From Emydura subglobosa (Eukaryota; Chordata; Testudines; Chelidae), in the NCBI GenBank assembly GCA_007922225.1, contig ML679970.1:18216290-18280289 (forward strand): a stretch of DNA of 64,000 nt, read 5' to 3'. A program made the position numbers and the translations under genes. The notes under the pieces were generated by a model that saw only the letters and a list, made by a program, of their open reading frames with translations, ran no database searches and was not told where the DNA came from. Shown here piece by piece: positions 1-11,394 of this stretch (position 1 is the first letter of the stretch; every line of letters starts with the position of its first letter).

Positions 1-2110
1 TTGTTTAGCAACTAGAGCCTTAAATAATGTAGGGCCTGCAATCCTGAGGGACCCCTTCTCACCTCATGACAAAATGGCAGTGGAATTTGAGAGGACTAGA
101 ATAGATGCCCATCCAAAGACATGGTCTGGAGCAGATGGGAAGCAGGGCCTTCTTCATGGTGGGTTTGTCTCTAGATTTCTCTCCCTGCTTAACATACGCT
201 AAAATCCATTGTGAGTATTATTCAGGGCTAGACTATTGTCCTTATGTGTTGAGTTGTGTGCATGTTGTGGAGGTGGGATGTAGAGGTTTGAAAGGCTCAT
301 CTTCTGCTCTAATTCAGGCACTTCATTTGTTTACTCATGTTTTCAGTTCATTTTTTGTGAAAGTGCCCAGAGGCCTTCAGGCTTCAAAACTGACAATTAT
401 TATTGTGCATGTTACAGGTTGTAGCTTTAATTCAGTTTTGCTTTGGATTCTGAGTGATGATGATTCACTGAACTTTCTTGTGTTTCAGAATATTGTAGAG
501 TGCTGGCATGTGTGTGTGTGTGTGTGTGTGTATTTGCATATCACCACTGCCCTCTAGAGGGGATCAATGCCCTCTAAATAAGGCAGACAAGGTGGGTGAG
601 GGAATATCGTTTACTGGGCTAACCCCACCCAACTTGCTTCTTTAATATCCTGGGCCAAACACAGCAACAGCAACATAGCATACTGTATACTGTAAATGAG
701 GGGGCTGATTCTGAGTACAACAAACAGAAGAAGTCTCAAAGGTGCTAATGAAACTCTCTAATACTAGCTGTTTCTCTGCTGGCCCCTGCCCCAGCCACAG
801 GGCTGACTCTACAATATACTGGTTAGTAACAGCCCCAAAGGGCATCTGCCAGCAAGGGACTTCTGGAGGACAGTTCTTCCCCAACCACAACACAACCTGT
901 ATGCTGGACACTGGGGACTACAGAGGGCAGGGGGAGATGAAGTAGGAGCCATTTATGTTGCTTCCATGCATGCTTGGGACTCCCCAGGCCAAGGATTACC
1001 CAGCTGCTTTAAGGCCCCTTTGCACCACCAGAGTGGCCCAAAGGACTCAGACCACAACTCAAGATCTGGCCCCACATGTTCAAATGTGCACCAGCTGTCT
1101 CAGTAGATTGGCCAAGCACTGAATAGGCCATACAGAATGAACTCACCCCTACAAATGGTCCCTCCAAATCAAAGCTGAGGGACATTGGCAAAGGCTAATG
1201 TGTGAGTTTCTTCTGGTGTCACTGGCTGTTCTTTAATAATCCTGCAGACATTTCAAGCCACCACCTTCTATAAGCACTACATTCAGTCTAGCTCAGTGGG
1301 GCCCCACTCTGATTATGGGAGGTAAAGAGGGATGAAAGAAAGAAAAAGAAAATTTGGGTAAGGCTCTGTGTGCGTATTGCATTGGCTGTTGTCTATCACA
1401 TGGTATGATATGGTATGGTATCAGATCGTAACTGTTCTATACATGCCATTTCATACAGATAGCATCTAAAAGGGAGATATCATTTATAGAAGAGGCTCTA
1501 ATAGTATGAATATATTTATATCACATACATAGAGTGTAAAGCTATTATATACAGTAGAGCCTATTCTCTTTCTTAGTATATGTATAAGTAGTCTCATGCC
1601 TCACCCCCAGCCTTAGTTCTCTTCCTATCTCACTATACTTCTAACCTGAGGTGGAAAAGAGCTATGGTTACTCTGTGCACTAACAATCTAAGTTGCTAAT
1701 GGCATCTTTCCTGCCATTCCACCAGAACATTTAGCTCAAACTCTCAGTTGCCCAGCAGCCATAGAAGGCTTAGGATCCCTTTAGCATAATGCTTGCTATT
1801 CATGCTTTCCTCCAGGACACAGACAAAAATGCACAGACCTGAGGGAGGATCATATTGAAAAACATCTGGGTGTTTTCACCACAGAGTGCACATTGGTGGT
1901 CAGAATCTAGTGTAGGATTAGCACAATCCACCACTAGGTGGTTAAAATCACCATGTCTGTGTGAGATCTACACATTCCTGAAGCTGAGAAACTAACCAGG
2001 ACCCTGGTGGTCAGAAGACCATGGTTTTACTGGCTGAGATTCAAGGGACCCTAACTGGTAGATGCCCCACTAGCTCAATGCTTTGCTGAATTGTTAAAGG
2101 TTGTGTTCTT
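1..2110. other. No gene recognised; AT-rich, repeat-poor by eye
   Basis: No splice-bounded frame with recognisable protein content is visible. An open frame of about 150 codons at 105-557 ends inside the (TG)n run and reads as chance. The segment at about 780-1180 is somewhat GC-richer and may be an old transposon, but I cannot name it. Confidence 0.5.
509..531. repeat. (TG)n microsatellite
   Basis: An uninterrupted TG dinucleotide run of about 11 units. Ordinary simple repeat. Confidence 0.95.
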
Positions 2111-2114
2111 TCAG

Positions 2115-2530
2115 CTACCTGGAATCATGCTCATTTATAAATTAAAGAAAACATATTAGTTTATCTAGTCCATCCATCCTCCACATTCAGTGTATGATCA
2201 TTCTGTTCTCCAGTGCTTTGTCTAGTTTGTTTTAAATGTCTTGAGCAACACGGCTATCACCACAGGTCTTGGGAGAGTATTGCACAGTCTAGTAGATCTA
2301 GTGGTTAGAAAATATTTTCTGAGATTCAGCTTATTCTTTTGGCCCATTTTCATCCTTTTATTGCTGTTGTTCAAGTCACCCCCTTTCCTGGAGCTTATTG
2401 TCACTCTCCTTTCTCCTCATGGGATGGGATTGGTTATCTCAGCAACTGGCTCTTAGATGTGCAGTTGGAGAACTCAAGAAAATCATTCCAAGATCCATAT
2501 TGTTTATGGTTACCAGAAAAAACTTCTCAC
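2115..2530 (-). mobile_element. CR1-type LINE, 3' UTR fragment
   Basis: On the minus strand this reads like a CR1 3' region: a stretch about an element end that 'turned out' unequal cuts is followed by the characteristic gacatttaaaac and ggatggactagat blocks. The wording on the plus strand (ctagtccatccatcc, ttttaaatgtcttgagcaa, attgcacagtctagt) matches the order seen in other CR1 tails. No coding part survives. Assignment is from family memory, not a search. Confidence 0.7.
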
Positions 2531-2534
2531 TAAA

Positions 2535-3170
2535 GAAATTATATTTCTTCACAATTTTTCCTGATCCAAGCTTCTAAAGCTGGATCATCCCACTCGGATT
2601 TTTGGCTGTGTCTGACAGCCAAACCTATCTACAGAGGAACCCAAAATCATAACATTTCCAGGAAAAGAAAGAAATATGTCTGTGAGTTTGACTTGGCAAT
2701 TGGCTATCGGGGCTGGCAAGCCTACATATATTTTTGTCAGAGCTCCAAAGTCAATTTGAACTCCCTGGGCCCAATGATTCACTGTTTGATTGGCTTATTC
2801 AGGTAATGTTACATTTTCTATAAATAGAATGGAACAATATTTCCATTGCAATGGAACTTAAGAGTTTCACTTAACGGCATCTGAAGCCAAGGAGGCACTG
2901 AGGAGCAAGGCAGGAAAAAGTTAAGGACATTTACCTCAACCAGCTTAAAAAACTCAGTCTGTTTTTCTTCGTCCCAGTAATGAGTTAGTGCTTTGGAATC
3001 CTTGTTTCTTACGCTTTGGTCTCATGCTGCTGTCTCTGAGGAGAGTCTTCCTAACTGCATAAAACAAATGAGAAGCTTCTGTTGCTCAGTAACACACGTG
3101 TTATACAGTCTCTAACCCTGAGAAGGGCGAGGAAATAGTCCAAAGCCCGGCCCTTAGGCAAGGTGGGGCA
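2535..3170. other. No gene recognised
   Basis: Unremarkable DNA leading into the CpG-rich block. A near-direct repeat, acagtctctaaccct and acagtctctgaccct, lies at about 3104 and 3182; the second copy is inside the following block. Confidence 0.5.
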
Positions 3171-3361
3171 GGCAGCATGGAAACAGTCTCTGACCCTTAG
3201 CGGGTGATCATCCCTAGGCCAGGGTAGGAAGAGGGGAGAGGGACACAGGCCCGCCCTACTCCACTGCGTCCCAACCCAGGGGCCTGGCAGTGAGGGGTTG
3301 TCCTGTCACTGGGTCAGCGGGGCTCCAGCCAAAATGCGCTGACCCGGCTACAGGCCTTTTC

Positions 3362-3720
3362 CTAGAGTTCCTTGTCCCCCGAGTCACTCCCCGTTTCCTC
3401 AGGATACTTTGCCCAGAATCCTTCGGCCTCATCGCTCAACGGCAGGTCCCAGAACTCTTCAGAGTCGTCCGAGAAGGGCAGCTCCTCTAAGTTGCAGGGT
3501 CCTGGGTCTCCTCTGGCTCGCAGGGGGATGGCAGCTTGGGTAGCAACTCCAAGTCGCAAGATCCAGAAGTCTCCTCTGGCTCGCTGGACTTGGATAGCGC
3601 CTCGAGGTCCTCAGGGCCACAGGCAGTTGGCAGCTCCAGCAGCCTCTCCTCCAGGTAACAGTTTGGTCCAGGCTCAGGCCCTGGCACCAAAAGAAAGACG
3701 TTCTTCTCTCTCAGCCACCT
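3362..3720 (-). pseudogene. Acidic, internally repeated open frame broken by a one-base shift
   Basis: I do not recognise the protein. Two minus-strand frames join here. The upstream one stays open to a stop at 3487-3489. The downstream one runs to a stop at 3362 and is very acidic (EELPFSDDSEEFWDLP-type residues). A 63-bp unit beginning with codons for EPEET starts at 3582 and recurs at 3519. Its Cys-Asp/Asn-Leu-Glu motif appears in the upstream frame in the first unit and in the downstream frame in the second, which suggests loss of one base inside the second unit. There is no usable ATG after the TATA box. It could be a decayed small gene, an LTR-borne frame, or chance coding in a GC-rich tandem repeat. 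Confidence 0.3.
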
Positions 3721-3746
3721 TCTCCTTACTGAGCGGGAAGGCCTGC

Positions 3747-3813
3747 TTTTTATACTTCCTGCCCCACCTTTCTGCTTCCAGTCAGGTGGGGTTGTACTCC
3801 TGGGCTCCGCCCC
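3747..3813 (-). promoter_or_regulatory. Minus-strand core promoter: GC box plus TATA box
   Basis: On the minus strand GGGGCGGAGC (3804-3813) lies about 50 bases upstream of TATAAAA (3747-3753). A start of transcription would be expected near 3720. Both motifs are standard polymerase II elements and their order and spacing are sensible. No ATG occurs on the minus strand between about 3720 and 3490, so a transcript from here would not directly start the acidic frame below it. Confidence 0.4.
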
Positions 3814-3984
3814 CCCAGAGGAGGTTTGTCTCTCCCCTGCTGTCAATCTCCGAGGACAGCCACACCTCTCGGCTACAGGGGAGTTCAAAGCACACCCCCA
3901 AGCTGCTCTGAATTATGCCGGGGCCAGGATATAACTGGCTCCAGGGCCAGGGAAGTGGAATTGGTTCCCTAAAAAAGACTTTCC

Positions 3985-4020
3985 CTCTGCTGTGCCTTGT
4001 CTTTGCTCAACACAGCAGAG
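3985..4020. repeat. Perfect 10-bp inverted repeat at the block's right edge
   Basis: CTCTGCTGTG (3985-3994) and CACAGCAGAG (4011-4020) are exact reverse complements with a 16-base loop. The right arm overlaps the proposed CAGCA duplication at the end of the CpG-rich block. Confidence 0.7.
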
Positions 4021-4170
4021 AATGTGGTATTGTTTGTTTTAAATCTAACTAGAACCAAGTGTTTTTCCCCAAGGTCTGATATTTATGCACTTCTATTATG
4101 CCTCCATAACACTGATTAAGCTTCAACACCCCTGAGGCGAGGCAAGTGAATATTACCACATCCTCCGTCA

Positions 4171-4243
4171 TAGCATGTGAACTGAGGTTAACTGACTGCC
4201 CAAGGTCACACAACAAGTTAGTGGCAGAGCTAGGAATAGACTC
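4171..4243 (-). mobile_element. MIR-like SINE fragment
   Basis: The core reads actgaggttaactgactg, then gcccaaggtcacac, then agttagtggcagagct. This is the central part of a MIR-type SINE in minus orientation. Head and tail are missing. Confidence 0.75.
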
Positions 4244-4245
4244 AA

Positions 4246-4432
4246 GGAGCTCAGTCTGTTTAGCTTAAGAAAGAGAATACTAAGAGGTGACTTGATTACA
4301 GTCTGTAAGTACCTACATAAGTAATAAATATTTAATAATGAGCTCTTCAATCTAATAGAGAAAGGTATAACATGATCCAGTGGCTGGAAGTTGAAGCTAG
4401 CCAAATTCAGACTTGAAATAAAGTGTACGTTT
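4246..4432 (+). mobile_element. CR1-type LINE: end of ORF2 plus 3' UTR
   Basis: The plus-strand reading ELSLFSLRKRILRGDLITV followed by CKYLHK is the familiar C-terminal end of a CR1-type ORF2. It continues into the tail block around gagaaaggtataacatgatc and gctggaagttgaagc. The same block is present at about 31140-31310, so the two are copies of one family. 5'-truncated and decayed. Confidence 0.8.
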
Positions 4433-5500
4433 TTGGGTTAGGCAATCTCTGTTACTGTAGTAGAATGAGGATTTGTATCACCTGTTGGGTCACAGCCATT
4501 AGACAACATGATCCCCTTCCTTGGGCAGAGACTCTCATTTCATTCCGCAGAAGGCACGGACGAGTCAGTGCATTAGTGTGAGAAGCTAACTCTAAGGACA
4601 AAACTCTCCTGCCTGATCAGCCCTGAAGATCTTTAATCTGCACTATGAATCTCCACTCTGCTTTCATTCTGTCCACAGGACTCCCATCGAAGCATGAGTA
4701 ATGTGCAAAACTATAGCAGTTCATGACATAGAGAAGACCTTGGCTGTAAGTTAGGCCTGCTGTATTAATTTCTGTGTGTGAAAGTCACCCTTCTCTCCTA
4801 TTTCCTCCTCCATTGGTTAATTCCTCCGTCCTTCCATCATACTGAAAGACCTCTAGGATACTGAACAAGAGCATGGAGGAAAAAAGGGGATCTGGCATGA
4901 AACAAGAGTGGCAAGCCATGCAACAGGTGTGATGAGAACAATTGCCAGACAACAATAGAGACCCTTATTTGTCCTCTGGAGAAATATCTTCCTACTGCCA
5001 GCAGCAATCCTGTGCATGCCAGTTCAGTTTCTAGATATGGATCTGCTGCCACTTTCCTCCCTCATTCAGTGCATCTTCCCTCCTGGGCACCCAGCAGCTT
5101 TCACAAGAGGAAAGTTACTGTGCTTGGGAAGAACTTGGCACCTTGCTAAACGGTACATTGACAGCATACTTTCTTCACTGGCTTCTCTCCATACAATGAT
5201 CTCTCACGGAGTCGCTCCCAGTGAGAAAACTAACACCAGTGTTCTCCTCTGTTGAAATGGTAAGCCTGAGAGAGCAAATATAAAAAGAGTTGCCTATCAG
5301 AGGGAAATGGGGGATAAGCTGATGTTTGAAATATTCAGGGGCAGATTAAAATAAAAACAGTGATAGGAAGAAATAAAAGGATCCAGGAAAAATACCCATT
5401 AGTGTGATGGATTGCTGCACCATTCCATATTGAACTCCCCAACCCCCATTCTGTACACAGAAAGCCAACTCCTGGAATCCTTACTCCAGACCTCATTTTC
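4433..5500. other. No gene recognised
   Basis: Nothing identifiable on either strand. Frames are short and have no domain signal. Confidence 0.5.
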
Positions 5501-5504
5501 CTCT

Positions 5505-6000
5505 TCTATTATTATTATTATGTATTTGTACTATTGTAGCACCTCTTACAGGCCTCAGCCAACTTCAAGGCCCTATTTTGGAAGGGTCTTTTCAAATGTG
5601 ACAGACAAACATCTTGGCAGTTCCCAGGATTGAACCATGGCCCTCCAGAGCCAAAAGCAGGACTTGCCGCAGCGGGAGGTACCTAGCCAGCCTGTCTAGC
5701 TAGGAACTAAACAGGCTAATATCCTTTGTGGATTAAGAACAGGTGGTGACATGTGATATACTGGCCTGTGGGTTACACAAACGCATAGAATGAGACAGAC
5801 TATGCCATGAATAGCTTACAATTTAAACAGATAAGACAAATGATTGGAGAAAGGGTCACACAGAAGGTTGGCAACTGGGGCATTGAAAGATTACTTATGC
5901 TGCCCAAGGGCACACAGGAAGCTGGTGGTAAAGCCCCAGAATTAATTCAGGTCTCCTGAATACCGGTCAAGTGCCTTAACCACAAGACTGTCTTTCCTTC
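5505..6000 (-). mobile_element. Composite tRNA-derived SINE with LINE-like tail
   Basis: Read on the minus strand, the head (about 5995 downwards) is tRNA-like: a tgtggttaaggcactt A-box region, then a gtattcaggagacctgaatt region. A MIR-like core follows (gcccaagggcacacaggaag on the plus strand at about 5903). The tail block on the plus strand is agcttacaatttaaacagat at about 5813, then tgtatttgtactattgtagc near 5520. The (ATT)n at 5509-5521 would be the 3' end. The family name is uncertain. Confidence 0.55.
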
Positions 6001-8650
6001 TTTAGTGGAGTTACTCCTGAGTTCACCAGTGTGTAAGGTCCAGACACACCTCTCTTCAAAAACAATGAGATTTACTGGGTTAAGGACTTCTAGATTTGGT
6101 CTGGAGAAACTAAAAGCAATGAAGGAATTCCAGCTACCTTTAGTCTAGTTCCCCATGGGTATTTTTCAATGTTATGAATCCACCCTCATTTCAGAGGAAT
6201 GGGCAATCTCTGCCACATGTGAAAGAACTGTATCCCTGCAGGTATGCCTGATTATAGGTAGCATGCTCATTCTCTGCCTTTTTGAGCCCTCAGTGGAACT
6301 GTATTCCTTTGCCTTTAAAAAGAAACTAAAATTTTATTTCAACATTTAACAGTGAAATCAGATTGGAGAATTTTAGACATGGCCTTGAGAATTTTTGTCT
6401 CATATAACACAAAACTGGTAGCATGCATGATCAGCTAATCACATGCTTACTTTAGCATCATGCAAGATGTGGTGCTATTGTCACCTAGATATTATAAAGA
6501 AGAAATTATCATGCTTTGTTTGAATAAAGCTCACAGAATCATCATTTTATGATCCTGTCAGGCCATTCCCCAAGGGGAAAAAATCCAGTTCTTATTATAC
6601 ACTTGAAAACAACTTTGCTTTTTCAGCTGCAAATGTTTTTAAATTCTGATTGTAACTAAAGAGACAGATCTCTATTTGCAAAGCCTTCCTTGAACAACTA
6701 CCTATTTAAAAGAAAAAGACAGATGAGAAATAAAAATAGATCAAGACTACATACTATTCTGTAGTATACCAAGTGCACTGTCTTTGTTCTCCACTAGGCC
6801 AAAAGTTGATAGCCAACACGGCAGGGTTCGACTGGACTGGAGAGTGTTCAGTGTATTTAGGCAGATACTCCACGCAATACATTTCTGAGCAATTATACCA
6901 GGTCATAGGTGGTATAACAGCTAAAACATGAAACCATAGGCGGAGTGACTTCAAACACCCAAGCATAACCCCTTATTACCTGGCTGCCATTGTGGAATGG
7001 GATGTATGAATAAAACTCAATGAAAATCATGCTCATATATATTAAAAACCTGAAGTTGCTGGTGCTCAGCATCTCTCAAGATCAGTCCTCTACCTAGGCA
7101 TTGGGGAGATGGTCATATCATCACTGATAGCCAGTCACAAAGATACCAACTTTGTCCCATCTTCTAAAGTTATTTCACCATAAGAGCATTTCCGACATCC
7201 CAGCTGTCTGTTTAAATGTTTCTTTGTTGTGCTGATGTGCATGATTCATTCAGGCAGGCACTCACTACAAATTCAGTTTTATGTTTATAGCTATATTTTT
7301 TGCTCCTGCAACAAAGTAACATGAAGGCGGGGAGAAGGAGGGTTTTCATTCAAATGGCCTGTGCTATATTTTTTTTAGGATAGCCTGAGGTTGCTTAATC
7401 CATACAAAAGGGGCAAGAAGAAATTATAAACCAAAACATTGTGTCATGCAGACCTCCTTAAATTACACTATTAAAGGCCTAATATGTACCCTCCTGCCCC
7501 TATGCCCATCCTGTGCTGCTGAGGAAAAGTCAGTTCTGCAGCTGGGGGTAGTTCTGTGGTTGGGGAATTAGAGCTGATTTTGTCTCTTAAGATTCACTAC
7601 TGAGGTACATAATTTTGAGCTCTGCACGAGTATCTTCTGAACACTCCCTAAGATCCACACATGCTCTTGCAGCATGGACTGGATTGACCGTAACACCTGG
7701 GATGGTTTCTCTGGGGAGAAGTTTTTTCTTTGGTTGTCCCAAAGTCTTCATTCAGAATTTGGGAGATTTGCCCAGGGAAAATTTTCTAAAGTAATCAGTA
7801 GCGATGACCTGACCCTGTTCCCATTAATTCAATGGAAAAACTCCATTGGCAGGATAGGGTCAATGTCACGAGCTATTGAAAAATCCCAGCCTATAGGTTC
7901 TGGGCAGATCCTCAGCGGCGGTAAACCAAACCATTGACTTCCCTGGATCTATGATGATCTACAGCCGCTCAGGATGTGGACTTAAATGATGACTTCATTG
8001 ATTTAAGCGAATTTTAAAAAGCAAAGTTACAAAGCCCTGAAACTGGTGTGTTTACTGAAGGAACAGAAACTACTACTAAACTCCAGCAGCACCACCAGGC
8101 ACTGATGTGATATTTCTATCCTTTATATCACCACTGCATGAGTCATCTTTTGATATTTCTAAGGCTGACAGGTTGCTTGAAATCACTGCCCACGGATTAT
8201 ATTCAGATGGAGCTTTAAAACATTTTCTAATTATTTTTTTCCTTCCACCCCACTGAACACTGTTAATCAAGACTCATTATTTCCAAAACACATTGCATTG
8301 TAGCAGTGGCACAGTCTGCAGGAGAGGCAGAGAGTGGGTTGGACTCCTTCCAGAGTTTTCAGATGACCAAAATGTTCTTGTTTTTATAAGAAGGTATTCT
8401 TTGTGTGTATGGAATTCATAATTTCTGTTTATTTAGGAAAAAACCAGAGTCTCACTTCCAATCTATTTTCTTGGCAAGAGTTCCATGAGTGGAGCACGCA
8501 GCTGGAGAGAACTCAAGCTTGTTTCTGACTTTGTTGTTCATTCACCTATTTCTTTGTCTTCCATAGTGTTATTCCTCAGGCCTTCTACAAAGACCTGCCT
8601 GTAATTATTCCATTTTGAAGCAATAATATACAGAATTCTTAGTCTCATGC
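6001..8650. other. No gene recognised
   Basis: AT-rich DNA without a named repeat. At about 7822-7854 there is a weak palindrome of the ccattgaagtcaatgg type (attaattcaatgg ... aaactccattg). Open frames are under 90 codons and look like chance. Confidence 0.5.
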
Positions 8651-8830
8651 TGTATTTGGACTAGAGGTAAACCTGACCCAAATCCATGGTTCAGAACTTT
8701 GGGTTATTTGAAACCTGGATCTGATTTTTGAGGCTTGAGTCCATCTCTGGATTTGGCTAACACCATGTGAAACATGGCAGTTTCAATCTGCACATGATCA
8801 TGCAATTTTTTTCTGGATTTGCTTTGTCTG
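8651..8830. repeat. 'Ggatctgaac' word-family repeat
   Basis: Dense in words such as gacccaaatcc, gttcagaactttgggtt, cctggatctgatt and ggatttggct. Similar word clusters occur at about 10980-11070, 25910-26060, 50790-50860, 51740-51960 and 54595-54665. This points to an old dispersed repeat that I cannot name. Confidence 0.4.
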
Positions 8831-9622
8831 GGCTTCATGGCTCTTTAATTTCACCCTTTTGAGTTTTGTGTTCAAGTGAACCTTAAAGATAAAAGCATCC
8901 AAAACCACCACAGCATCCATTAAGTCCTAAAGCAGTCCTGGTTCATCCCAAAATTTGACCTCAAATTTACCTGAAGCTCAACTCTATTGTTCATTGAATG
9001 GTTTGTAATTCTAAGGACCCTTTTGATGAACATTCTTGATTTTTGAATCTGTTACAAAACATGAAAATTGTCACATTTTATTGTTCTGAAGTTTCATTAA
9101 AAATTGTCACACAGCTGCAGATATGACCAGAGAGGTTTTTGTACAAATACAAATGTATAATTGATCTTTGTATATATGATAGACCTGGTTGACACTGTTT
9201 CATCATAACGTTTTTTAATGAAAAATGGATTTTTGACCCAAACATTTTTTGTGAAAAATTTTCATTTTGTTCCAAATTTTCCATTTTTTAAAACAAAAAA
9301 CAAAAAACTTTCAGTTAGCTCTTCAGTTTAAAAAATAGTTAGTTTTCAGTTTTTTTAAAAAAAATTAAAAACCTGAAAAATGTTAACAAGAATTTTATAT
9401 AGAATTTTGTTTTGTTACTTATACTTTATATAAGTAAGTATGTATATATACATATAAAAGCTTTTTTATTCTAAATTTCCCATGAATAGTAACCAACATT
9501 TTCTGACAGGCTCATATATATGTATCGAGTCCCCGTTGTCTTCCTCTGTTTGTGCCCTTTCACCACAGTCATAGGTGTCATGCTGGTTAGACTGGGGGGG
9601 CATTTAGTATATTGTTTGACAT
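8831..9622. other. AT-rich stretch, no gene recognised
   Basis: Very AT-rich, with poly-A/T stretches at about 9281-9380 and TATATA runs near 9425-9465. No coding signal. Confidence 0.55.
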
Positions 9623-9976
9623 CAATATGTCAAAATCATAATAATTCATGTGAGATATGCCATGTCAGATACTGTTAAGTTGTAATATGCTAAGTAAGAT
9701 GATAATACTTATGTTCATGTATTATATGTGAAATAGAAGTTATAGATGTAGTTGATATTTCTGTATGTCAGTTTGGGCTGGCTGGAAAATATCCCAGACA
9801 GAGAGGCGGCAGAACAATAGCCTGCTTAATAGCCCATTAAGACACTCAGGGTTGCCAGGGGCACAGGAAGAAACTAAAGGCATACCTGAAGAGTTACCAG
9901 GATTGGCCTATGTGACTCTGGACTCCATTTTAGTTCTTGTAATATTCCACAAGACAGCATGGCCAGGGCCAAAGGG

Positions 9977-9985
9977 TATATAAGG
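9977..9985 (+). promoter_or_regulatory. TATA box of the solo LTR
   Basis: TATATAAGG, about 350 bases from the LTR's 5' end. Transcription would start near 10010. Confidence 0.65.
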
Positions 9986-10243
9986 CCAAGCCACAGAATC
10001 CATTTTGTCTTTTGTTCCTGTTCAGATACAGACACATACCTGCCTCTGGATCAATTCACTTGCAACTGAACCGAAGGACTAAGACCCATCCAGATACTGG
10101 ATGTTTGCCAGAGAAACTGTACAAGCCTGCAACTCCACAATCCTCCCAGAAACTGGATGTATATGGACTTTCAATCATTTGTATGTATCTGATTTGCTTT
10201 GACCCTTTAACATTTCTCTTATGGTTTATTTCTTTCTTTTTGC

Positions 10244-10249
10244 AATAAA
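10244..10249 (+). terminator. Poly-A signal of the solo LTR
   Basis: AATAAA within gcaataaacc, downstream of the LTR TATA box, marking the end of R. Confidence 0.65.
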
Positions 10250-10626
10250 CCTTTAGTTTTAGTTACTAAAGGATTGGCTGGCAGTGTGATATTTTGGGTA
10301 AGATCCAAACTTATATTGATCTGGTACTGTGGCTGACCCCTTGAGGTCAGAGAGAACTTTTTAGTAAAGAGCACAGAGTTTAAATAACTGGTCTCTTTAT
10401 TGGACCCAGTGCTGATTGGGGAGCCAGAAGCTGAAATGCAGTAAAGTGGACTGTGTGTATTGGTGTACTGGCTTCTGTGGGGATTCAGAAGCGCAGTTTG
10501 TGGCTGGTTGGGAAGTCTGGCTTCAGTACCACCCATCAGTGCTGGGGGAATCTGTTCTCTTTTTAATAGCCTGCCCTGACCTTGGCATTTTCAGGTGGCT
10601 ACCCCGGGCACTGAAGGGTCACAATA

Positions 10627-11390
10627 GGTTTTCCTAGGGTTGGACACCTGACATGGCCCAAGATCTTCCATAGTGTATGGTTTGTCCAGGACCTGGCAGA
10701 CCAACACATGTTCCATGGTTTGTGTTGCACCACAGTCATATTGGAATAGCTCCATTTCCACAGATTTACTTTTGAACTGCCCATTCTTGTTGAGAGGCGA
10801 TCTGTTGACTAATCTTTCCTAATCTATCAACTCCTATGCCATCTTTAATTCTATTCATGACAGGCCCAAGACACCTAGTTTGGTCACAGGTCTGAATTTC
10901 TCCAAAGTTCAGGAGTGTTCTCTATTCCTAGGGATTTGCATCATGTTCATCACCATCATGGCTGAGCAGATCCAAGATTTTTGTTCAGCCAATCATAGTG
11001 ATACTGTCCAGCTGTAAAATTCAGATCCAGATCCAATCTTCCCTGAAGATCAAGAATTGTTCAGATATGGAGTGTCTGTTTGGTCCCACAACATCTTTTA
11101 TTGATTTGAGCTGTTTTCAGACAGTCTCACCTCTTAAACATGATTAAAAAAAGAAGAAACATGTGGCACCAGAACTGAACAGAATCATGTCCTCTAGAGG
11201 AGTAAACAAAATACACAATGGATTTAGCTATCCACACTGAGAACTGTATTTGAACAAGTCATTTCAGGATTATGCTTTTGCCTTTGAATCAGGTTATAGT
11301 TCTTACCCTGTGTTTTGTTTTTTTGTTTGGTAGTTTTTTAAAGCCATTTTGCTGGACCACAAAATTTCAGCTCACTCATTCTGTTCCAAT
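10627..11390. other. No gene recognised
   Basis: The segment at 10980-11070 shares gatccagatcc-type words with the dispersed repeat at 8651-8830. The rest is unassigned. Confidence 0.5.
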
Positions 11391-11394
11391 AATC

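Larger units (their letters stand above)
3178..4012 (-). mobile_element. CpG-rich block, candidate solo LTR with minus-strand promoter
   Basis: The block has TG...CA ends (TGGAAACAG on the left, GCTCAACA on the right on the plus strand) and is flanked by the pentamer CAGCA at 3173-3177 and 4013-4017. That is the form of an LTR with a 5-bp target duplication. Read on the minus strand it carries a GC box (3804-3813) and a TATA box (3747-3753), in the expected order for U3. It is much richer in CpG than its surroundings. Against an LTR, I see no AATAAA on the minus strand downstream of the TATA box, and the ends were chosen by eye. The alternative is a CpG island with the remnant of a small gene. 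CAGCA is a common pentamer, so the duplication alone is weak evidence. Confidence 0.4.
9628..10621 (+). mobile_element. Solo LTR of an endogenous retrovirus-like element, TSD CAATA
   Basis: The element begins TGTCAAAATC and ends GAAGGGTCA, and is flanked by the direct repeat CAATA at 9623-9627 and 10622-10626. A TATA box (TATATAAGG, 9977-9985) is followed about 260 bases later by a poly-A signal (AATAAA, 10244-10249). This gives a U3 of about 350 bases, an R and U5 order as in an LTR. No gag, pol or env frames lie on either side, so it is a solo LTR left by recombination. The clean 5-bp duplication fits integrase-type insertion. The virus family cannot be set from the LTR alone. Confidence 0.75.

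Noticed and set aside
105..557. 150-codon plus-strand open frame
   Set aside because: Runs through the (TG)n repeat, has no domain, promoter or splice context.
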